Source of the DNA: Clostridia bacterium
GTDB taxonomy: Bacteria; Bacillota; Clostridia; Oscillospirales; CAG-272
NCBI GenBank assembly: GCA_017452565.1
Contig: JAFTMF010000115.1
Location: forward strand, 1-5,745
DNA length: 5,745 bases
Direction of reading: 5' to 3'
Within the stretch, counting starts at the first letter, position 1; every line of letters begins with the position of its first letter. Shown one piece after another: positions 5,690 to 5,745 of the stretch. A program made the position numbers and the translations under genes. The notes beneath the pieces are model-generated. The model saw only the letters and a list, made by a program, of their open reading frames with translations, had not been told where the DNA came from and ran no database searches.

Positions 5690-5745
5690 ATGACAAGAAA
5701 GATTGCAATGCTCTGTGCGCTGTTGCTTATGGCAGGAACGTTGGC
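5690..5745 (+). CDS. Start of an exported protein (3' end missing)
   Basis: Only 18 whole codons are in the window, reading MTRKIAMLCALLLMAGTL. The start is supported by GGAGG at 5681-5685, 4 nt before the ATG, and by the promoter at 5582-5610. The Arg/Lys N-region followed by a Leu/Ala/Met-rich core is the beginning of a signal peptide. It resembles the signal of the GH3 protein (both have a hydrophobic core running into AGT), so a second lipoprotein is plausible, but the cleavage site is beyond the window. The function cannot be told. Confidence 0.8.
   Translation, partial: MTRKIAMLCALLLMAGTL

Overview
The window looks like a piece of chromosome from a monoderm gut- or rumen-type anaerobe, most likely an uncultured member of the Clostridia (Bacillota). 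The reasons are: sigma-A-type promoters close to consensus with 17-bp spacers; strong Shine-Dalgarno sites; U-tailed hairpin terminators; a Cys-rich surface repeat protein with GGTATC…CxxC…YG modules of the kind I associate with gut Clostridia; and a domain-swapped family 3 glycoside hydrolase of the type described from Ruminococcus and Butyrivibrio. This placement is inference from style and content, since the window has no rRNA or other marker gene.

Layout, all on the + strand: (1) positions 1-1668 are the 3' part of a large surface protein built of Cys/His-rich repeats, ending in an Asp/Pro-rich spacer, one transmembrane helix and a basic tail. It is closed by a strong terminator at 1675-1711. 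(2) A 161-bp gap carries a perfect-consensus promoter (1753-1781) whose -35 box lies in a short inverted repeat. (3) Positions 1830-5531 encode a 1233-residue lipoprotein glycoside hydrolase of family GH3. Its two GH3 halves are in reversed order, two carbohydrate-binding-module (CBM)-like domains lie between them, and a third, CBM6-like, domain lies at the C-terminus. (4) A terminator (5543-5577) is followed after 4 bp by the -35 box of the next promoter (5582-5610). (5) At 5690 a new gene starts, cut by the window end; only its signal-peptide start is visible.

Each gene appears to be its own transcription unit, and all three products are predicted to be exported. The common theme is the cell surface: the GH3 lipoprotein probably trims bound polysaccharide or oligosaccharide at the outer face of the membrane, and the Cys-rich protein is an anchored surface protein of unknown role. 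No functional link between the genes can be shown beyond adjacency and export. The most notable item is the GH3 architecture: catalytic halves reversed, CBM-like modules at the junction, and the likely acid/base and nucleophile about 855 residues apart in the chain. I saw no mobile elements, CRISPR arrays, tRNA or rRNA genes.
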